Positions 4,901 to 6,908 of a DNA stretch of 6,908 nucleotides are shown piece after piece. The stretch is from an uncultured Ruminococcus sp. GTDB taxonomy: Bacteria; Bacillota; Clostridia; Oscillospirales; Ruminococcaceae. A program made the translations under genes and the position numbers. The stretch is from the NCBI GenBank assembly GCA_900545125.1, contig UQXS01000131.1, forward strand, positions 1-6,908, given 5' to 3'. Position 1 is the first letter of the stretch. The number at the start of each line of letters is the position of its first letter. The notes under the pieces were generated by a model. The model was not told where the DNA came from. It made no database searches and worked only from the letters and a program-made list of their open reading frames with translations.

Positions 4901-6660
4901 ATAATATCCGAGTTATTATAGTTGTACATACCAAAAGCGGTAAGTATGCTTATATTGAGGATCTCACGCTTTTTCATGATAACGGACATTATATCCATAC
5001 TGTCCATGTACTTTTTATTCGATGCGATAATAAGCATTTTCGGGAAGTCGTCTTCCTTATGGGTCATGCGGTTGTCGATCTCTTTTTCAAGTTCAGTGGT
5101 CAGTTCCTTGATATCGTCCGCCGATGATGCGATATAGCGGAAAGATCCGTCGCTGTTCCATGTATGCGGCAGCCACTTTGCGTATTCCCATTTATCTGCT
5201 TCATCTTCGCCGAATATGAAAATAAGCTTTAATTCATCATAAGAATATAAAGAAGTAAGCTGAACAACTATCTCCCTGATGAGATCACCGGAATCCTCTC
5301 TGTCTCCGCTGATGCCGCAGATACATCCGTTATTGAACGAAACGGTTATCGGAACATCATTAAGTATTCTTTCATCATTGGCAAACTGCATCATGTCATA
5401 GCGCAGATCATCTTTGAAAAACTGATCCGAATTTTCGGTAAACTTTATATGTATCGAAGACTTCCGCCTGCCCGTACCAAGAGCTGCACACATAAAATCA
5501 TCGTCATTGATGCTTTTGCTCCAGAGATAGCGGTCACGGCTGATGACCCTTGACATACATTCGTCTGCCGTGAGATATTTTTTACGAAGATACTCTTTTT
5601 CATTGTCAAGCATGACATTTACGGAAGCCCTGAGATTCATTATATAATCCTGATATTCATTAATGCGCTCAGTTTCATTGCGCTTCTGCTCTTTTTTGCG
5701 ATGCTTTCTCATAAGATTCGGCCACATTAAAGATGAAAGAATCATACTTCCTGCCATGATAAACGACGGAACAACATACGACATATTCGTTCCACGATAA
5801 TATGCCGCAAGAGCCGAATATCCGGCAACAAGCACCGTTGCCGTACTCATTGTAAGCGCAGAACCCATTGACAGCAGCACAGACTGTTCTTCCCTCTTTA
5901 TCTGCCGTTCCGGCGGAAGCAGCGTAAGTTCAGGGAACTCGGGAACTTCTTCTCTCAGATCAACCGTTCTGTAGAAATAATCGTTATAAATTTCATTTTT
6001 CTTTGCCGGACGTATAAACTTTGGAAAAATAACCTTTTTCAGTCCATGGCCCTTAACGGTTTTATCAAAATCAATATTGGCAGCAATAAAATCAGAACAG
6101 ATAATAAACTTATATCCGACTATAAAAACTACGTCTCCTATTTTAAGTTCGCATTCTCCGTCTATCTTCTTGTTGTTTACGTAAGTGCCGTTCCTGCTGC
6201 CTCTGTCAGATACCTTCCATACGCCGCCGCTGCCTGTGATAACAGCATGATGCGCCGATATATACGAATCATCCAGTACTATATCGTTGTCCTTTTTCTT
6301 GCCTATGCTTAACTGCTCTTTATTCGGGTCGGTAAAACATATCTTTATAAAGCGGTTTTTTTCATCCTTGATCGTCTCAACGATAAGTACAAATCTCATG
6401 CCTCTGATGTCGATATTGAAAACATCTTCGCTGTGAATTTCCGTTTTTGACACAAATTCCGGTTCATCATCGTCAGTGTACCGTAATACGCTGTATTCTG
6501 CTCCTGAAGAAATTATCCACTTATTGTCGATTCCGTCAATATTTATATCCTCTGTCAGACCGTCTATACTATGATTAAGCTTATAACGTCCTTTTTTCTT
6601 ATCCGGAAGTACTGTTGTATTTATAAATTCATTCTGCATAAAAGTAATAAGAAGCATCAT
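1969..6660 (-). CDS. essC: EssC-type type VII secretion motor ATPase (FHA-FHA-TM-FtsK/SpoIIIE)
   Basis: This 1563-residue protein is the central membrane motor of T7SSb, which recognises WXG100 substrates and powers their export. Residues 1-100 form a divergent FHA-like domain; 113-185 form a second FHA domain with G120-K121, S135-x-x-H138 and N157-G158-T159. Two membrane segments lie at about 261-288 and 294-312, followed by a basic stretch and a coiled region. A pre-motor domain spans roughly 330-640. ATPase 1 is intact: Walker A G708-TTGSG-K714-S715, V-D740-YKGGG, Walker B D840-E841-F842, and the ATQKP877 and 'QIWSNSRFKICLKVQ' family signatures. ATPase 2 is degenerate: the P-loop reads GAAGSG-L1075-D1076, with N1172-N1173-Y in place of Walker B Asp. 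ATPase 3 is more degenerate, with S1352-SSSEK1357 as P-loop remnant, after an acidic linker (1276-1285). It is slightly longer than Staphylococcus EssC (about 1480). The start is ATG 6660 or the adjacent ATG 6657, both behind AGGGGTGAT; the internal ATG at codon 8 has no ribosome site. It is 27 bases downstream of the EsaB-like gene. Confidence 0.97.
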   Translation of the reverse strand: MMLLITFMQNEFINTTVLPDKKKGRYKLNHSIDGLTEDINIDGIDNKWIISSGAEYSVLRYTDDDEPEFVSKTEIHSEDVFNIDIRGMRFVLIVETIKDEKNRFIKICFTDPNKEQLSIGKKKDNDIVLDDSYISAHHAVITGSGGVWKVSDRGSRNGTYVNNKKIDGECELKIGDVVFIVGYKFIICSDFIAANIDFDKTVKGHGLKKVIFPKFIRPAKKNEIYNDYFYRTVDLREEVPEFPELTLLPPERQIKREEQSVLLSMGSALTMSTATVLVAGYSALAAYYRGTNMSYVVPSFIMAGSMILSSLMWPNLMRKHRKKEQKRNETERINEYQDYIMNLRASVNVMLDNEKEYLRKKYLTADECMSRVISRDRYLWSKSINDDDFMCAALGTGRRKSSIHIKFTENSDQFFKDDLRYDMMQFANDERILNDVPITVSFNNGCICGISGDREDSGDLIREIVVQLTSLYSYDELKLIFIFGEDEADKWEYAKWLPHTWNSDGSFRYIASSADDIKELTTELEKEIDNRMTHKEDDFPKMLIIASNKKYMDSMDIMSVIMKKREILNISILTAFGMYNYNNSDIIIDLSGDESMVYDRKNGDVTGFTSYRLAENGESPQLNFDRYLDMISNIKLDIVNEKYQLPKMLTFLDMFRVSKVEHLNSLTRWAENNPIKSLKTEIGASPSGDTFFIDMHEKYHGPHGLIAGTTGSGKSESIITVILSLAVNYSPEEVAFVIVDYKGGGLADAFNDVKEEVIDGKTVEVSYKLPHVVGTVTNLDGSTIERACISIETEIKRRQILFKKARKISNDGTMDIYKYQQLRREGADLETLPHLFIVCDEFAELKADRSDFMDLLVSAARIGRSLGVHLILATQKPDSVVSPQIWSNSRFKICLKVQGKEDSKAVIQCPDAAEISTTGRFFFQVGYNEVFSMGQSAWCGADYIESDDFVKSDVESAEIIGNTGNVIYEKSRKPDIKVNSSKRAVSQLIAVRNYLIDIAKDMDIRPLWLDPIPAKLSVRDLYTELGSRKHKDGFVPLDPVIGKRDDLYNRIQEIMTVPFSEKGNLIVYGAAGSGLDMFFITLMYSLIYAYDASQVNIYVLDFDAGFLKVYDKAPQVGDVVIAEEDDDVKNIISSISDEINRRSRLFSEYRGEYEEYCKHSGHTLPNIVLIINNYTVFTEKFDDSIASLLVTIAREGVKRGVYVVVGTASINTNFRLRQYIQQTFMLKMNDVNDYIGVLGRTGGITPSDCAGSGIVKEDDITYKFQTADIFDIVPVDDDADEADNDSAKEIRELCAKVCEKSSGVCAKSYKHVEISSEDILSGDVAWTKVPIGTQDDGIVYYDMSDKYITFVSSSSEKHLTNFAAYMARALSADNSIAVYVLDASGKLKDDEAGYKCYSSVSEFDEWNKLYKKDAEERCGKLIKNEKGEIVLSEDVKHVYVIINSFQKASKIEDLNVTFNNLKLIINELPEIHYHYIILDTPENMNADRGAYIHIVKNLDDYSSLENFDKENNRAWFDNSGIWLGGSLGSSGLFDIKNAVPILSESEAVIIRNRVSEKKFRYFT

Positions 6661-6669
6661 ATCACCCCT
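6661..6669 (-). promoter_or_regulatory. Ribosome binding site of essC
   Basis: AGGGGTGAT directly precedes two consecutive ATG codons. The AGGGG core is four bases from the first ATG and seven from the second, so initiation at 6657 is slightly better spaced; the protein differs by one Met only. Confidence 0.75.
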
Positions 6670-6687
6670 GTTCTGTTTTGTATTTTA

Positions 6688-6908
6688 TCAGACAAACATA
6701 AGCCTTGTCCTGTTGCAGATATTCAGTTCTTTCAGAGTTTTATCCTGCGGAAGGCTCTCGCCCTTATCCCTGAAACATAGTATGTTCGTCTCGCTTTTGC
6801 AGTAAAATCCCTTGGCAGCTTCGGCAAAAAGATCGCCGAGAACATCTACCGCATCATGAACATACATATCCTCCGGTATTCGGATGTCATAATTTTTACC
6901 GTTAGCCG
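6688..6908 (-). CDS. esaB: EsaB/YukD-like ubiquitin-fold protein, 5' end missing
   Basis: The last 72 codons of a gene are present, ending at TGA (6690-6688); the start lies beyond the right edge. The fragment reads as a beta-grasp, ubiquitin-like fold: a strand 'NYDIRIPEDM', an amphipathic helix 'AVDVLGDLFAEAAKG', a strand 'ILCFRD', a loop 'GESLPQDKTLKEL', and a final strand 'NRTRLMFV'. The closing pattern (Thr-Leu-x-x-Leu, then a polar turn and a hydrophobic strand) is typical of EsaB/YukD, small cytoplasmic proteins encoded in T7SSb loci and needed for secretion or its control. Ubiquitin-like conjugation is not expected, as there is no C-terminal Gly-Gly. It lies 27 bases before essC on the same strand with no terminator between, which supports co-transcription and the assignment. 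Family confidence rests mainly on context plus secondary-structure pattern, since sequence conservation in this family is low. Confidence 0.75.
   Translation of the reverse strand, partial: ANGKNYDIRIPEDMYVHDAVDVLGDLFAEAAKGFYCKSETNILCFRDKGESLPQDKTLKELNICNRTRLMFV

Overview
The window carries part of a type VII secretion locus of the Bacillota kind (T7SSb, also called Ess/Yuk), with all recognisable genes on the minus strand. In transcription order, from the right edge to the left, they are: the 3' part of a small ubiquitin-like gene (EsaB/YukD family, cut by the window edge); a 1563-residue EssC-type motor ATPase with FHA domains, two membrane segments and three FtsK/SpoIIIE-like modules; two small WXG100/ESAT-6-superfamily genes in tandem; and a lipoprotein gene that runs off the left edge. 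I see no convincing gene on the plus strand, and no RNA gene, insertion sequence or CRISPR array.

Organism: the EssC/EsaB pairing, the AGGAGG ribosome sites, AT-rich gaps and moderate-GC coding sequence point to Bacillota. The general style (Cys- and Tyr-rich proteins, an acidic lipoprotein with S-layer-homology-like repeats) suggests a Clostridia member, perhaps Ruminococcus-like. That taxonomic guess is inference, not shown by a marker gene.

Layout: 6688-6908 EsaB-like (partial) and 1969-6660 EssC are 27 bases apart and look co-transcribed. A gene-free AT-rich gap (1701-1968) follows. It holds repeated A/T tracts, a dyad and an extended -10 promoter that should drive the WXG100 pair (1380-1700 and 1022-1336). 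The next gap (832-1021) holds three hairpins and a weaker extended -10 candidate in front of the lipoprotein (1-831).

Working model: EssC is the inner-membrane motor that recognises and drives export of WXG100 substrates. The two small proteins, one with a classical W-x-G turn and one with Y-x-A in its place, are candidate partners in a heterodimer and the likely substrates. EsaB is an accessory cytoplasmic factor. The lipoprotein would sit on the outer face of the membrane, where it could act as an accessory or surface factor. The other usual T7SSb membrane genes (essB, essA, esaA) and any LXG-type toxins are not in this window and may lie beyond its edges.
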